Counted from the first letter of the stretch, positions 8,708-17,264 are shown. The stretch: 64,000 bases of DNA from Streptomyces sp. I05A-00742 (GCF_013055795.1 NZ_JABETO010000005.1:150235-214234), one strand, 5' to 3'. A program made the numbers and translations. Notes: a model not told the origin generated them from the letters alone.

Positions 8708-8831
8708 CCTCCGACGCTACGCCTCCACGGGGAGGGCGTGACTGTTGTTCACCTGTGGCCGCATACCGATCCGCCCAGGCAGTCGAGCGGTTCGATTCGC
8801 GCGCTTCGCACCAAGTCGAGGAGGTCATGAC

Positions 8832-9644
8832 ATGACTGACCATTCCGCCGGCCCCGCAGTCACGGACCGGAGAGTCCTGACGGGAAGCGCCTACAACACA
8901 GACCGCGATCTGGCCGCCCGCCAGTCGCTCTACGCATGGCAGGCGCCCCGCTACGACCTGCCCGGCATCGTCGCCGATCGAGTTCACCACGTCCGCGGAA
9001 CCGTCGTCGATGTCGGCTGCGGGAACGGCACGTTCATCAGGCGGCTGCGCGAAGTGCGGCCCGACCTGCGCTTGCTGGGGTTCGACATCTCCGCCGGGAT
9101 CCTCGGTCCCGTCCCTCGCCCCGTGGCAGTGGCCGATGCGGTGCGGTTGCCGCTGCGTGCGAACAGTGTCGGTGGTGTTTTGGCTCTGCACATGCTCTAC
9201 CACGTGCACGACATCCAGGCCGCGATCCGCGAATTGGCGCGGGTGATGACGGACGACGGCACAGTGATCGTGTCGACCAACAGCGCGCGCGACAAGGCGG
9301 AACTGGACGAGCTGTGGCGTCAGGCGGCCGGCCGGTCTCTCGGGGTGGAACGGGGACCGGCCCGTCTCTCGCTGAGCTCGCGCTTTCCGGTGGAGCGGGC
9401 CCACGAGTTGCTCGGCGCCGTGTTCAGCCGTATCGAGCTGCTGGAGCTACCGGGGATCATCACCGTTCACAAGCCCGATCCCGTCATCGCGCACATGGAG
9501 TCGTACCGTGCGTGGGCCGACCAACGCGAAGTCCCGTTCCAGGAAACCATCGGTCACACGCGCGCCATTCTGAGCGCGCATCTCGACAGGCATGGGAGTT
9601 TCGACATCACGTCTCTCGGCGGCCTGTTGATCTGCAGGCCGTGA
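8832..9644 (+). CDS. class I SAM-dependent methyltransferase
   Basis: 270 residues with the Methyltransf_11 pattern: SAM motif I VVDVGCGNGTF (~60), the acidic residue after strand 2 in GFDIS (~86), VADAVRLPL (~102) and LHMLYHVHDI (~122). Substrate unknown; small-molecule methylation is the usual role of the family. The ATG at 8832 has GAGGAGGT seven bases upstream, which decides the start over longer frames. Its 3' end overlaps the end of the convergent DUF6879 gene by 38 bp. It stands in an accessory block with regulatory genes rather than in a recognisable pathway. Confidence 0.82.
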   Translation: MTDHSAGPAVTDRRVLTGSAYNTDRDLAARQSLYAWQAPRYDLPGIVADRVHHVRGTVVDVGCGNGTFIRRLREVRPDLRLLGFDISAGILGPVPRPVAVADAVRLPLRANSVGGVLALHMLYHVHDIQAAIRELARVMTDDGTVIVSTNSARDKAELDELWRQAAGRSLGVERGPARLSLSSRFPVERAHELLGAVFSRIELLELPGIITVHKPDPVIAHMESYRAWADQREVPFQETIGHTRAILSAHLDRHGSFDITSLGGLLICRP

Positions 9645-10179
9645 AACCTCCGCGCCCGCTGGTAGCCCTGAATTCCTCGTACCGAACGGCGTAGTGCCAC
9701 GCCGCATCACGAATCTGGCAGGCCCGCAGCACCTCCGTGGGCTCCGTGACGAGCTCCATGCCCACGGTGCGCTCGCCGTCGAAGTGGAAACGAGCCACTG
9801 TTCGCGAGTCGAACAGCCAGAAGTCGGAGAGGTTCACTCCGTACCGTTCGGCGTCGTCACGCCAGAGACACCGGATGCCCTCGCCCGCTGCGACGTTGGT
9901 GCGACCGCAGGCCAGCAGGTAGCGCTGTCCCGTCGTCGGCGGGTTGTCGACGAGCCGTACCCGTTCGAATCGCTTTCCGGACGCCACCATGCGCCGCACG
10001 TTGTCGAACCACCGATGTCCGACCTCGCCCGCTGTGTCGCCGGTCCGCAGGAACTCCTGGTACGACGGCATCGCCTGGTCCGAGGCGTAGCCGGTGCGCG
10101 TCTCCAGTCGCCAAGCCGTGTGCTCGAAGCCGTCGTTGATGAACTCGGCGATCCGCTCCTGCGGTACGAACTCCGGCAC
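9607..10179 (-). CDS. DUF6879 family protein
   Basis: 190 residues. The pattern DGFEHTAWRLETRTGY (~17), YQEFLRTG, the segment HRWFDNV.. GKRFERVRLVDNPPT, and a late DFWLFDSRTVARFHFD is that of DUF6879, a family common in Streptomyces and usually next to XRE-type regulators. It is predicted soluble, with no known function. It is convergent with the methyltransferase (3' overlap of 38 bp). The last ~15 residues lie beyond the conserved part and may be an extension created by the overlap. Confidence 0.75.
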   Translation of the reverse strand: MPEFVPQERIAEFINDGFEHTAWRLETRTGYASDQAMPSYQEFLRTGDTAGEVGHRWFDNVRRMVASGKRFERVRLVDNPPTTGQRYLLACGRTNVAAGEGIRCLWRDDAERYGVNLSDFWLFDSRTVARFHFDGERTVGMELVTEPTEVLRACQIRDAAWHYAVRYEEFRATSGRGGFTACRSTGRRET

Positions 10180-10386
10180 TCGAGCAGCCCCCTTGGGAAC
10201 GAAGCAACCGGATCGCGCTCGCCGCGACCCGGTGGGCCGCCAACCGGCCGCGCCCGACGCCTACTTAAAGAACGGGAGAGAGAAACCAATACCCACCCAA
10301 CCACCCGTGTCACTCCATCAGGTGACGCGGTGGCTCGTGGGAGGGACCGCGCGGTACGGTCGCGGCGACAACCTGAAAACGACGAC

Positions 10387-10421
10387 GGCCCCCGCCGGGA
10401 CGGCAATCCCGGGCGAGGGCC
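10387..10421 (+). promoter_or_regulatory. leader hairpin ahead of the HTH/zinc protein
   Basis: The arms GGCCCCCGCCGGGA (10387-10400) and TCCCGGGCGAGGGCC (10407-10421) pair with minor mismatches around a 6-nt loop. The hairpin lies in the untranslated leader 30 bp before the ATG at 10451, downstream of an AT-richer stretch (10261-10300) that may hold the promoter. The position suggests attenuation or RNA stability control. No evidence for a known riboswitch. Confidence 0.5.
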
Positions 10422-10450
10422 TGATCATCGAGGAAGCGAAGACCTTCCCC

Positions 10451-11479
10451 ATGACTGAGACGCAGTCTAGCGCGCAGGCGCGCGCCGGAGTGGTTCACCT
10501 CCGGCACCGGCACACTTCTCATTTCACGATCGTGGGCAACCACTTGGCCCAGCATCCCGACTTGTCGCTGGTGGCGATCGGCATCGGGGTCCATGTGCAG
10601 TCGCTGCCGGACGGGGCGCACGTCGGCATCAAGGACCTCACGCGGCGCTTCCGGGAGGGCGAGGTCACCATCGCGCGCGCCCTGCGCGAGCTGGAGCGGG
10701 CCGGGTACTTGGAGCGCAGGCGGGTGCGTACCGAGGGCGGGCAGGTGGTCAGCGTCACGCGCTGGTACGAGCGTCCGGGCGCCCTCAACTCCGCGCGGGT
10801 GGCGGCGGCGAGGGTTGTCGCGCCCGTTGCCCCCGTCGTGCGCGCCGCCGCACCGGCACCGGAGCCCGCACCCGCGCCCACACCCACGCCCGTCGACCTC
10901 GAAAAAAGGTGGCTGCGGGCGGAGGAAAAGCCTCAAACGCCGCATATCCCTCCCCCGCGTGCACCGAAATCTCCACACGCTGACGCCGAAGAGCCCACCA
11001 GCACCCCCGCCGCCCCCGATCAGCCCGCCGCCGACCTCCTCGCCGCCCTCCGCCGCCACGACCCCCGCCTTCTCCTCTCCGAGAAGGACGTCGTACGGCT
11101 CGCCCCGGCGGTCCGCGCCTGGCTGGACCGTGGGGTCGGGCCCGTCCAGGTCACCCGCACGCTCACGGCGGACCTGCCCGTCGGCCACATCGCCTGGCCC
11201 GCGAGACTCCTCCAGTACCGGCTGACGCACTGGCTGCCACCGGCTCTGCCCACCGGGCCAGCCGGACTGCTGGGGCCGCCAACGCCCTCGGCAGCCGGGG
11301 CGGAGCCCGCCAGGCCCGCCGCACCCCGCCCCCTGCGGACCTGCGACGGATGCGAGCGCGCGTTCCGTCCGGCAGGCTCCAGTACCGGAAACCTGTGCAG
11401 GGACTGCCGGGAAGCGCAAGGCATCCGGGACGATGGCGCGCAATCCACCCCCCTCCCCCACGGTCAGATGACGGCGTAG
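10451..11479 (+). CDS. helix-turn-helix DNA-binding protein with C-terminal zinc motif
   Basis: 342 residues from the ATG at 10451 (frames further upstream run through a hairpin and lack family similarity). Residues ~15-110 contain a winged-helix-like segment (HFTIVGNHLAQH.. LSLVAIGIGVHVQSLPDG.. LTRRFREGEVTIARALRELERAGYL). A Pro/Ala-rich linker follows, then a second conserved block (LLAALRRHDPRLLLSEKDV..), and a C-terminal CDGC...CRDC treble-type zinc site. I recognise the architecture as a common streptomycete HTH family whose target genes are not known. It overlaps the end of the convergent PH-domain gene by 16 bp. Confidence 0.75.
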   Translation: MTETQSSAQARAGVVHLRHRHTSHFTIVGNHLAQHPDLSLVAIGIGVHVQSLPDGAHVGIKDLTRRFREGEVTIARALRELERAGYLERRRVRTEGGQVVSVTRWYERPGALNSARVAAARVVAPVAPVVRAAAPAPEPAPAPTPTPVDLEKRWLRAEEKPQTPHIPPPRAPKSPHADAEEPTSTPAAPDQPAADLLAALRRHDPRLLLSEKDVVRLAPAVRAWLDRGVGPVQVTRTLTADLPVGHIAWPARLLQYRLTHWLPPALPTGPAGLLGPPTPSAAGAEPARPAAPRPLRTCDGCERAFRPAGSSTGNLCRDCREAQGIRDDGAQSTPLPHGQMTA

Positions 11480-12081
11480 AGCACCACGCACAGCACCAGC
11501 CCCACCACCGACGGCACGATCACCTCATAGGCCCAGCGGACGGAGCTCTCCCCCTGGGCACCCTCCCGCTCGGCGCAGCGCTCCGCGAGCTCGCGGAGGT
11601 CGTCGATGGCCTGGTCGGAGGGCGAGCGCGGCGTGGTGTCCGTGGTGGGGACGGTGACGCGGTCGGCGAGGCCCTCGGCGGCGGAGCGCTGTTGGCGGCG
11701 GGCGGCGCGCTTGCGCTGGCGGAGGGAGACGGGGATGGCCCAGAGCTGGTACTTGGCGCCGTCGGTGAGCACTTCGCTGGAGTAGCCCGCGCGGACGGTG
11801 GCGACACGGGACCACGGGAGGGTGATCGTCCGGAAGGGATTGCGGATCAGGAGGCGGTCCTCCGAGGCCGACACCGCCGGGCGGATGGTGAACGCGACGA
11901 CCAGGGGCACCAGGAACAGCAGTCCCGCCAGGGCCAGCCAGGGCGTCCGCCCCCCGCCGCGCACGATCGCGTCGCCGCCCAGCCAGGCCGCCAGCGCCAG
12001 CAGCAGCACGCCACTGGCGATGCCGGCGGACGAGCGGTATCTGCGATCGGCGAATTCCGGAGCTTCTGGAGACCTCGTCAT
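11464..12081 (-). CDS. PH-domain membrane protein (bPH6-like)
   Basis: 205 residues from the ATG at 12081 (MTRSPEAPEF). Two hydrophobic helices near residues 18-60 are followed by a bacterial PH fold (residues ~62-115, with IRNPFRTITLPWSRVATV), then a charged region and a last hydrophobic helix (VIVPSVVGLVLCVVLYAVI). This is the usual architecture of actinobacterial PF10756-type proteins. Function unknown; probably a membrane-anchored scaffold. A longer start was rejected because the added residues look like non-coding sequence. Confidence 0.75.
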   Translation of the reverse strand: MTRSPEAPEFADRRYRSSAGIASGVLLLALAAWLGGDAIVRGGGRTPWLALAGLLFLVPLVVAFTIRPAVSASEDRLLIRNPFRTITLPWSRVATVRAGYSSEVLTDGAKYQLWAIPVSLRQRKRAARRQQRSAAEGLADRVTVPTTDTTPRSPSDQAIDDLRELAERCAEREGAQGESSVRWAYEVIVPSVVGLVLCVVLYAVI

Positions 12082-12248
12082 GTGCCGATTCTGCCGGACC
12101 CCGGGCCGCCCGGACGTTGCAGTACGGCAACGTCGTACCGCCCGTACCAGCAGGAACACATCGGCCGGGAGAACGCCGAACACCGGAGCGGGCCGCTGGT
12201 GACGACGGCCCGCCCCGGTGGCGGTGATGCAGGGGAGGTGCAGGGGTG

Positions 12249-13193
12249 TTACTTCACGTGGTTCACCACGACGCAGCCCTTGGGCAGCTTCGGGAACAGG
12301 GCCGTGCCGTAGCCGCCGGCGGAGTCGCCGCCCTCCGTCTTGAACACGAGCTTGGGCCGGGCGCTGTCAGCGTTGGTGATCTTGGCGTAGATACCGGCGC
12401 TCTTGGGGAGCGAGGGGTGCTTGCGGTCCAGGTGGCCGAAGACCGGGGCGCGGGTGCCCATGTCCAGGAACCACACCTCCGGGCCGCGGGGGGTGTTGTA
12501 CATCTCCGCGAGGGCGCCCGCGCCGATGTCCGTCTCCTTCTTCACGACGCACTGGCCCGCCGGGCGGACCGGGCCCTGACCGCTGCTGCCCTTGTCCTTG
12601 AGCGCCGTGACCTTGCCGGTGCGCGCGTTCAGCTTGACCAGGTACGCGCCGCCCTTGCCCACCAGCTTCTGGGGGTGCTTGGCGTCCAGGACGGCCACGA
12701 GGTTGTCGTTCCAGACGACGAACGCCTTGTGCTCGTAACGCCACGCCTGGTAGACGACGGCGCGGTTGCCGTGGCCGCCCGGGAGCTTGGTGTTGCCGAC
12801 ATGGGTGCCGCCGCGCGCCTGGTGGAAGCCCTTGTCCAGGCCGAGCCCGAGGTCCTTCTCACGCAGCGAGCCGACCTTGCCCGTGAGGACGTCGATCTCG
12901 ATGAAGACGTGACCGTGGGACAGGTAGGGCCGCTTGGCGTCCAGGGTCCCGAGCTTCGCGCCCTTCGAGGTGAAGATGTCCGCCCGGTACTGCTTGGCGC
13001 CCTTGTAGATCTTGGCGACGCTGCCGTCCAGCAGCTTCTGGGTCTTCACCGGCTTCTGGGCCTTCACCGAGGACTCGGCCGCGGCGGCAGGGGTGTGGGG
13101 GGCCGCGAACGCGGTGGAGACCGGTGCGAGCACCGCTCCCGCCACGACGGCGGAGGCGAGGGCGATGCGCAGGGGGTTACGACGACGTGACAT
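12249..13193 (-). CDS. secreted protein of unknown function with repeated beta segments
   Basis: 314 residues with a signal peptide (MSRRRNPLRIALASAVVAGA, cleavage near AFA-AP). The mature part contains repeated segments of about 55-60 residues with the theme LGTLDAKRPYL..VFIEIDVLTGKVGSL and LVAVLDAKHPQKL..YLVKLNARTGKVTAL, suggesting a propeller- or PepSY-like beta fold; no family was recognised with certainty. The last part has two cysteines (CVVKKETDIG.. and a terminal GCVVVNHVK). CCAGGAGCC precedes the ATG. It is divergent from deoC with a 267-bp spacer. Confidence 0.65.
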   Translation of the reverse strand: MSRRRNPLRIALASAVVAGAVLAPVSTAFAAPHTPAAAAESSVKAQKPVKTQKLLDGSVAKIYKGAKQYRADIFTSKGAKLGTLDAKRPYLSHGHVFIEIDVLTGKVGSLREKDLGLGLDKGFHQARGGTHVGNTKLPGGHGNRAVVYQAWRYEHKAFVVWNDNLVAVLDAKHPQKLVGKGGAYLVKLNARTGKVTALKDKGSSGQGPVRPAGQCVVKKETDIGAGALAEMYNTPRGPEVWFLDMGTRAPVFGHLDRKHPSLPKSAGIYAKITNADSARPKLVFKTEGGDSAGGYGTALFPKLPKGCVVVNHVK

Positions 13194-13351
13194 GCGTGGC
13201 TCCTGGTGACGAGCGCTGGAAAGGTAGACGATCCGCATGCCGCTTTCCTCATGGTGTGGGGCCGGTGAGTCGGGCGGGGCTGCTGAGAAAGAATCTATGG
13301 ATCTTGTGTCATCGCCTGATCATTCGAATGTCACGGGACGTCGACAGCGAT

Positions 13352-13390
13352 CGGAGGGCACCTCTCCACCGAAAGAGAGGGCGCCCTCCG
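13352..13390 (+). promoter_or_regulatory. hairpin in the deoC leader region
   Basis: CGGAGGGC (13352-13359) pairs with GCCCTCCG (13383-13390), extended by CCTCT/AGAGG inside. It lies between the start of the secreted protein gene (minus strand) and deoC (plus strand), 46 bp before the operator at 13436. Possible attenuator or transcript end; function unproven. Confidence 0.35.
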
Positions 13391-13435
13391 CCGTCGAACC
13401 GGCCCCCCCTACACCCCCGGAGGGGGTGACACGCG

Positions 13436-13447
13436 CTACGCGCGTAG
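13436..13447. promoter_or_regulatory. palindromic operator CTACGCGCGTAG upstream of deoC
   Basis: Exact copy of the 12-bp palindrome seen upstream of PNP, add and the nucleoside transporter. It ends 13 bp before the GTG of deoC, so a bound protein would block initiation of the deoC-aldehyde dehydrogenase operon. Confidence 0.75.
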
Positions 13448-13460
13448 ATATGCTCATCCG

Positions 13461-14468
13461 GTGACCATGCATCCTTCCATGGAAGTCCCTTCCCCCGGCA
13501 ACGAAGCCGCGGAGCGACTGGCGTCGATGGCCGGCGTGACCGCCTCCGACGGCACGTTGCGCCGTTTCCTGCACGGGCTCCCGGGAGTAGACCCGGTCGG
13601 GCTCGAAGCCCGCGCCGCGGCGCTCGGCACCCGTTCGATCAAGACCACGGCGAAGGCGTACGCCATCGACCTGGCCATCTCCATGATCGACCTGACGACC
13701 CTGGAGGGCGCGGACACCCCGGGCAAGGTCCGGGCGCTGTGCGCCAAGGCCCTCAACCCGGACCCGACGGACCGCGAAACCCCCCGCACCGCCGCGATCT
13801 GCGTCTATCCCGACATGGTGGCCACCGCCGCCGAGGCCCTGAAGGGCTCGGACGTCAAGGTCGCCTCGGTCGCCACCGCGTTCCCGGCCGGCCGCGCCGC
13901 GCTGCCGGTGAAGCTGGCCGACACGGCCGACGCCGTGGCCGCGGGCGCCGACGAGATCGACATGGTGATCGACCGGGGCGCCTTCCTCGCCGGCCGGTAT
14001 ATGTCCGTCTTCGAGGAGATCAAGGCCGTCAAGGAGGCCTGCCGCCGCCCCGACGGCACCGCCGCCCGGCTGAAGGTGATCTTCGAGACCGGCGAGCTGT
14101 CGACGTACGACAACATCCGCCGCGCCTCCTGGCTCGGCATGCTGGCCGGCGCCGACTTCATCAAGACCTCGACCGGCAAGGTCGCGGTGAACGCCACCCC
14201 CGCGAACACCCTGCTGATGCTGGAGGCCGTACGCGACTTCCGCGCCACGACGGGCGTCCAGGTCGGCGTGAAGCCGGCCGGCGGCATCCGCACCACCAAG
14301 GACGCGATCAAGTTCCTGGTGCTGGTGAACGAGACCGTGGGCGACGAGTGGCTGAGCAACCAGTGGTTCCGCTTCGGCGCCTCCAGCCTCCTCAACGACC
14401 TGCTGATGCAGCGCCAGAAGCTGAGCACCGGTCGTTACTCCGGCCCCGACTACGTGACGGTGGACTGA
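13461..14468 (+). CDS. deoC: deoxyribose-phosphate aldolase
   Basis: 335 residues, class I aldolase that splits 2-deoxyribose-5-phosphate into glyceraldehyde-3-phosphate and acetaldehyde. The TIM-barrel signatures are VATAFPAGRA (~136), ADEIDMVID (~163) with the proton-relay aspartate, LKVIFETGELSTYD (~208), DFIKTSTGKVAVNAT with the Schiff-base lysine (~238) and GVKPAGGIRTTKDA with the second lysine (~270). The N-terminal ~60 residues are longer than in E. coli DeoC, as is normal in actinobacteria and animals. GTG at 13461 or ATG at 13467 can be the start. The downstream aldehyde dehydrogenase is five bases away, an operon that would dispose of the acetaldehyde. Confidence 0.95.
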   Translation: MTMHPSMEVPSPGNEAAERLASMAGVTASDGTLRRFLHGLPGVDPVGLEARAAALGTRSIKTTAKAYAIDLAISMIDLTTLEGADTPGKVRALCAKALNPDPTDRETPRTAAICVYPDMVATAAEALKGSDVKVASVATAFPAGRAALPVKLADTADAVAAGADEIDMVIDRGAFLAGRYMSVFEEIKAVKEACRRPDGTAARLKVIFETGELSTYDNIRRASWLGMLAGADFIKTSTGKVAVNATPANTLLMLEAVRDFRATTGVQVGVKPAGGIRTTKDAIKFLVLVNETVGDEWLSNQWFRFGASSLLNDLLMQRQKLSTGRYSGPDYVTVD

Positions 14469-14473
14469 CCGCT

Positions 14474-15904
14474 ATGACCTTCACCTACACCCCGGCCCCC
14501 GAGTCCCGCGCTGTCGTCGACATCGCCTCCTCCTACGGGCTGTTCATCGACGGCGAGTTCCGCGAGGCGTCGGACGGCAAGGTCTTCAAGACCGTCTCCC
14601 CGTCCACCGAGGAAGTCCTCTCCGAGGTCGCGCAGGCCAACGAGGCCGACGTGGACGCGGCCGTCAAGGCCGCCCGCAAGGCGTTCGAGAAGTGGTCGGC
14701 GCTGCCCGGCTCCGAGCGCGCCAAGTACCTCTTCCGCATCGCCCGCATCATCCAGGAGCGCTCCCGCGAGCTCGCCGTCCTGGAGACGCTGGACAACGGC
14801 AAGCCGATCAAGGAGACCCGCGACGCGGACCTCCCGCTCGTCGCCGCGCACTTCTTCTACTACGCGGGCTGGGCCGACAAGCTGGAGCACGCGGGCTTCG
14901 GCGCGAACCCGCGTCCGCTCGGCGTCGCCGGCCAGGTCATCCCGTGGAACTTCCCGCTGCTGATGCTCGCGTGGAAGATCGCCCCGGCGCTCGCCGCGGG
15001 CAACACGGTCGTCCTGAAGCCGGCCGAGACCACCCCGCTGTCGGCCCTGTTCTTCGCGGACATCTGCCGCCGGGCCGGGCTGCCCAAGGGCGTCGTCAAC
15101 ATCCTGACCGGTGACGGGTCCACGGGCGCCGCGCTCGTCGCGCACGAGGGCATCGACAAGGTCGCCTTCACCGGCTCCACGGCGGTCGGCAAGGCCATCG
15201 CCCGGACCGTCGCCGGTACGGACAAGAAGCTCACCCTGGAGCTGGGCGGCAAGGGCGCCAACATCGTCTTCGACGACGCCCCGATCGACCAGACCGTCGA
15301 GGGCATCGTCAACGGCATCTTCTTCAACCAGGGGCAGGTCTGCTGCGCCGGTTCGCGCCTGCTGGTGCAGGAGTCGGTCCAGGACGAGCTGCTGGACGCG
15401 CTGAAGCGCCGGATGTCGACCCTCCGCGTCGGCGACCCGCTGGACAAGAACACCGACGTCGGCGCGATCAACTCCGCCGAGCAGCTGGCCCGTATCACCG
15501 CCCTCGCCGACAGCGGCGTGACGGAGGGCGCCGAGCGCTGGGCCCCGGCCTGCGAGCTGCCGTCGAACGGCTACTGGTTCGCCCCCACGCTGTTCACCAA
15601 CGTCACCCAGGCCCACCGGATCGCCCGCGAGGAGATCTTCGGCCCGGTGCTGTCCGTGCTGACCTTCCGCACCCCCGCGGAGGCCGTCGCCAAGGCGAAC
15701 AACTCGGAGTACGGCCTGTCGGCCGGCATCTGGACGGAGAAGGGTTCGCGCATGCTCGCCGTCGCGAGCAAGCTCCGCGCCGGTGTCGTCTGGGCCAACA
15801 CGTTCAACAAGTTCGACCCGACCTCGCCGTTCGGCGGTTACAAGGAGTCGGGCTTCGGCCGCGAGGGCGGCCGTCATGGTCTGGAGGCGTACCTCGATGT
15901 CTGA
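14474..15904 (+). CDS. aldehyde dehydrogenase, catalytic partner
   Basis: 476 residues of the NAD(P)-dependent aldehyde dehydrogenase superfamily. Present: PWNFPLLMLAWKIAPALAAG (~157), TGSTAVGK (cofactor), LELGGKGANIVF with the general-base glutamate (~255), NQGQVCCAGSRLLV with the catalytic cysteine (~289) and EEIFGPVLSVL (~389). It begins 5 bp after deoC and overlaps the following pseudo-ALDH gene by 8 bp, so the three genes form one operon. The natural substrate is probably acetaldehyde from DeoC (inference). The two adjacent ALDH proteins together resemble the two-domain ALDH16 family split into two genes. Confidence 0.9.
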   Translation: MTFTYTPAPESRAVVDIASSYGLFIDGEFREASDGKVFKTVSPSTEEVLSEVAQANEADVDAAVKAARKAFEKWSALPGSERAKYLFRIARIIQERSRELAVLETLDNGKPIKETRDADLPLVAAHFFYYAGWADKLEHAGFGANPRPLGVAGQVIPWNFPLLMLAWKIAPALAAGNTVVLKPAETTPLSALFFADICRRAGLPKGVVNILTGDGSTGAALVAHEGIDKVAFTGSTAVGKAIARTVAGTDKKLTLELGGKGANIVFDDAPIDQTVEGIVNGIFFNQGQVCCAGSRLLVQESVQDELLDALKRRMSTLRVGDPLDKNTDVGAINSAEQLARITALADSGVTEGAERWAPACELPSNGYWFAPTLFTNVTQAHRIAREEIFGPVLSVLTFRTPAEAVAKANNSEYGLSAGIWTEKGSRMLAVASKLRAGVVWANTFNKFDPTSPFGGYKESGFGREGGRHGLEAYLDV

Positions 15905-16781
15905 TCGCTTGAGCGTTCTCAAGACCTACAAGCTGTTCGTCGGGGGCAAGTTCCCCCGGTCCGAGAGCGGGCGGGTGTACGAGGTGACCGACTCCAAGGG
16001 CAACTGGCTCGCCAACGCGCCCCTGTCGTCCCGCAAGGACGGGCGTGACGCCGTCGTGGCGGCGCGCAAGGCGTTCTCCGGCTGGTCCGGCGCGACCGCG
16101 TACAACCGCGGCCAGATCCTCTACCGCGTCGCCGAGATGCTGGAGGGCCGCCGCGACCAGTTCGTCGCCGAGGTCGCCGACGCGGAGGGGCTGACCAAGG
16201 CCAAGGCCGCCGCGCAGGTGGACGCGGCGATCGACCGCTGGGTCTGGTACGCGGGCTGGACCGACAAGATCGCCCAGATCGCGGGCGGTACGAACCCGGT
16301 GGCCGGGCCGTTCTTCAATGTCTCGTCCCCCGAGCCGACGGGCGTCGTGGCCGTCGTGGCGCCGCAGGAGTCCTCGTTCCTCGGCCTGGTGTCCGTGATT
16401 GCCCCGGTGATCGCCGCCGGTAACACGGTCGTCGTGATCGCGTCCGAGAAGGCGCCGCTGCCGGCGCTCTCCCTCGGCGAGGTGCTGGCCACGTCCGACG
16501 TGCCGGGCGGCGTCGTCAACGTCCTCTCCGGCCGGGCGGCCGAGATCGCGCCGTCGCTGGCCGCGCACCAGGACGTCAACGCGATCGACCTGGCCGGTGC
16601 GGACGCGGAGCTCGCGACCGCGCTGGAGGTCGCCGCGGCGGACAATCTCAAGCGCGTTCTCCGTCCACAGGCTGTGGACTGGGCCGCGACGCCGGGCACC
16701 GGGCGCCTGATGGCGTTCCTGGAGACGAAGACGGTCTGGCACCCGACGGGGTCGCTGGGCGTCGGCGGTTCGTCCTACTAG
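15897..16781 (+). CDS. pseudo aldehyde dehydrogenase (catalytically dead half, ALDH16 C-domain-like)
   Basis: 294 residues starting MSDRLSVLKTYKLFVGGKFP. It keeps the N-terminal cofactor-domain features of an ALDH (VVAPQESSFLGLVSVIAPVIAAGNTVVVI ~155-185) but stops where the catalytic domain should begin: there is no LELGGK glutamate and no active-site cysteine, and it ends in GSLGVGGSSY. It starts inside the last codons of the catalytic ALDH gene (8-bp overlap, translational coupling). The length and order match the inactive C-terminal domain of ALDH16 enzymes, so a structural subunit of the preceding protein is likely. It is unlikely to be a decaying gene, because the reading frame is intact and coupled. 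Confidence 0.8.
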   Translation: MSDRLSVLKTYKLFVGGKFPRSESGRVYEVTDSKGNWLANAPLSSRKDGRDAVVAARKAFSGWSGATAYNRGQILYRVAEMLEGRRDQFVAEVADAEGLTKAKAAAQVDAAIDRWVWYAGWTDKIAQIAGGTNPVAGPFFNVSSPEPTGVVAVVAPQESSFLGLVSVIAPVIAAGNTVVVIASEKAPLPALSLGEVLATSDVPGGVVNVLSGRAAEIAPSLAAHQDVNAIDLAGADAELATALEVAAADNLKRVLRPQAVDWAATPGTGRLMAFLETKTVWHPTGSLGVGGSSY

Positions 16782-16804
16782 CCGCACCGGGGCCGGACGA
16801 CGCC

Positions 16805-16836
16805 AGGAGGGCGGGACCGATCGGTCCCGCCCTCCT
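16805..16836. terminator. 32-bp perfect palindrome, bidirectional terminator
   Basis: AGGAGGGCGGGACC-GATC-GGTCCCGCCCTCCT is a perfect 32-bp palindrome giving a 14-bp stem with a 4-nt loop. It lies between the convergent ends of the deoC operon (16781) and the small secreted gene (16854), the expected place for a factor-independent terminator acting both ways. Confidence 0.85.
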
Positions 16837-16853
16837 GATGCTTCCCCGGCGTC

Positions 16854-17264
16854 TCAGCGCGGCAGCAGCGCGAGCCCCGGCAGGTCCTGCACCTTCCCGC
16901 CGTCCGACATCGTCCCCGTGATCGCCCGCGTGCTCACCGGCTTGAAGTCCCCGACCTGGGTGCCCACCGCGTTGTTGAGCGGGTCGACGCCGGTCCTGGC
17001 GAACGGGTTGACGGGCAGCGTCCGCAGCACCGGGGCGAGCGGGGCCACCGCGTGCTGGAGGCCGATCTTCGCGCCTTCGGCCGCGGCCGCCAGGTCGATC
17101 TGACCGAGCTGTGCCTGGGCCGACGAGCCCAGTGGGCGGGCGCTCGCCTCGGTCGCGCCCGCGACCGCGATCGCGGCGCCCGCGGTGAGGGTCAGTCCCA
17201 CCCGCACCAGGGAGTGCGGGGGACGAGCGGAGGGACGGAGCGCGTGACGTGCGTGCGGGGCCAT
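16854..17264 (-). CDS. small secreted protein, unknown function
   Basis: 136 residues from ATG 17264, with AGGTGG seven bases upstream (longer frames lack this). A basic N-terminus with a hydrophobic helix (VRVGLTLTAGAAIAVAGATEASA) is a likely signal peptide. The mature part has AQLGQIDLAAAAEGAKIGLQ and a middle PLAPVLRTLPVNPFARTGVDPLNN, similar in style to other short streptomycete exported proteins such as that at 23323. No family or active site recognised. Confidence 0.6.
   Translation of the reverse strand: MAPHARHALRPSARPPHSLVRVGLTLTAGAAIAVAGATEASARPLGSSAQAQLGQIDLAAAAEGAKIGLQHAVAPLAPVLRTLPVNPFARTGVDPLNNAVGTQVGDFKPVSTRAITGTMSDGGKVQDLPGLALLPR

Noticed and set aside
15897..16781. Second ALDH gene as a pseudogene
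   Set aside because: The frame is intact, translation is coupled to the active ALDH and the end of the protein is well defined, so a functional non-catalytic subunit is more likely.
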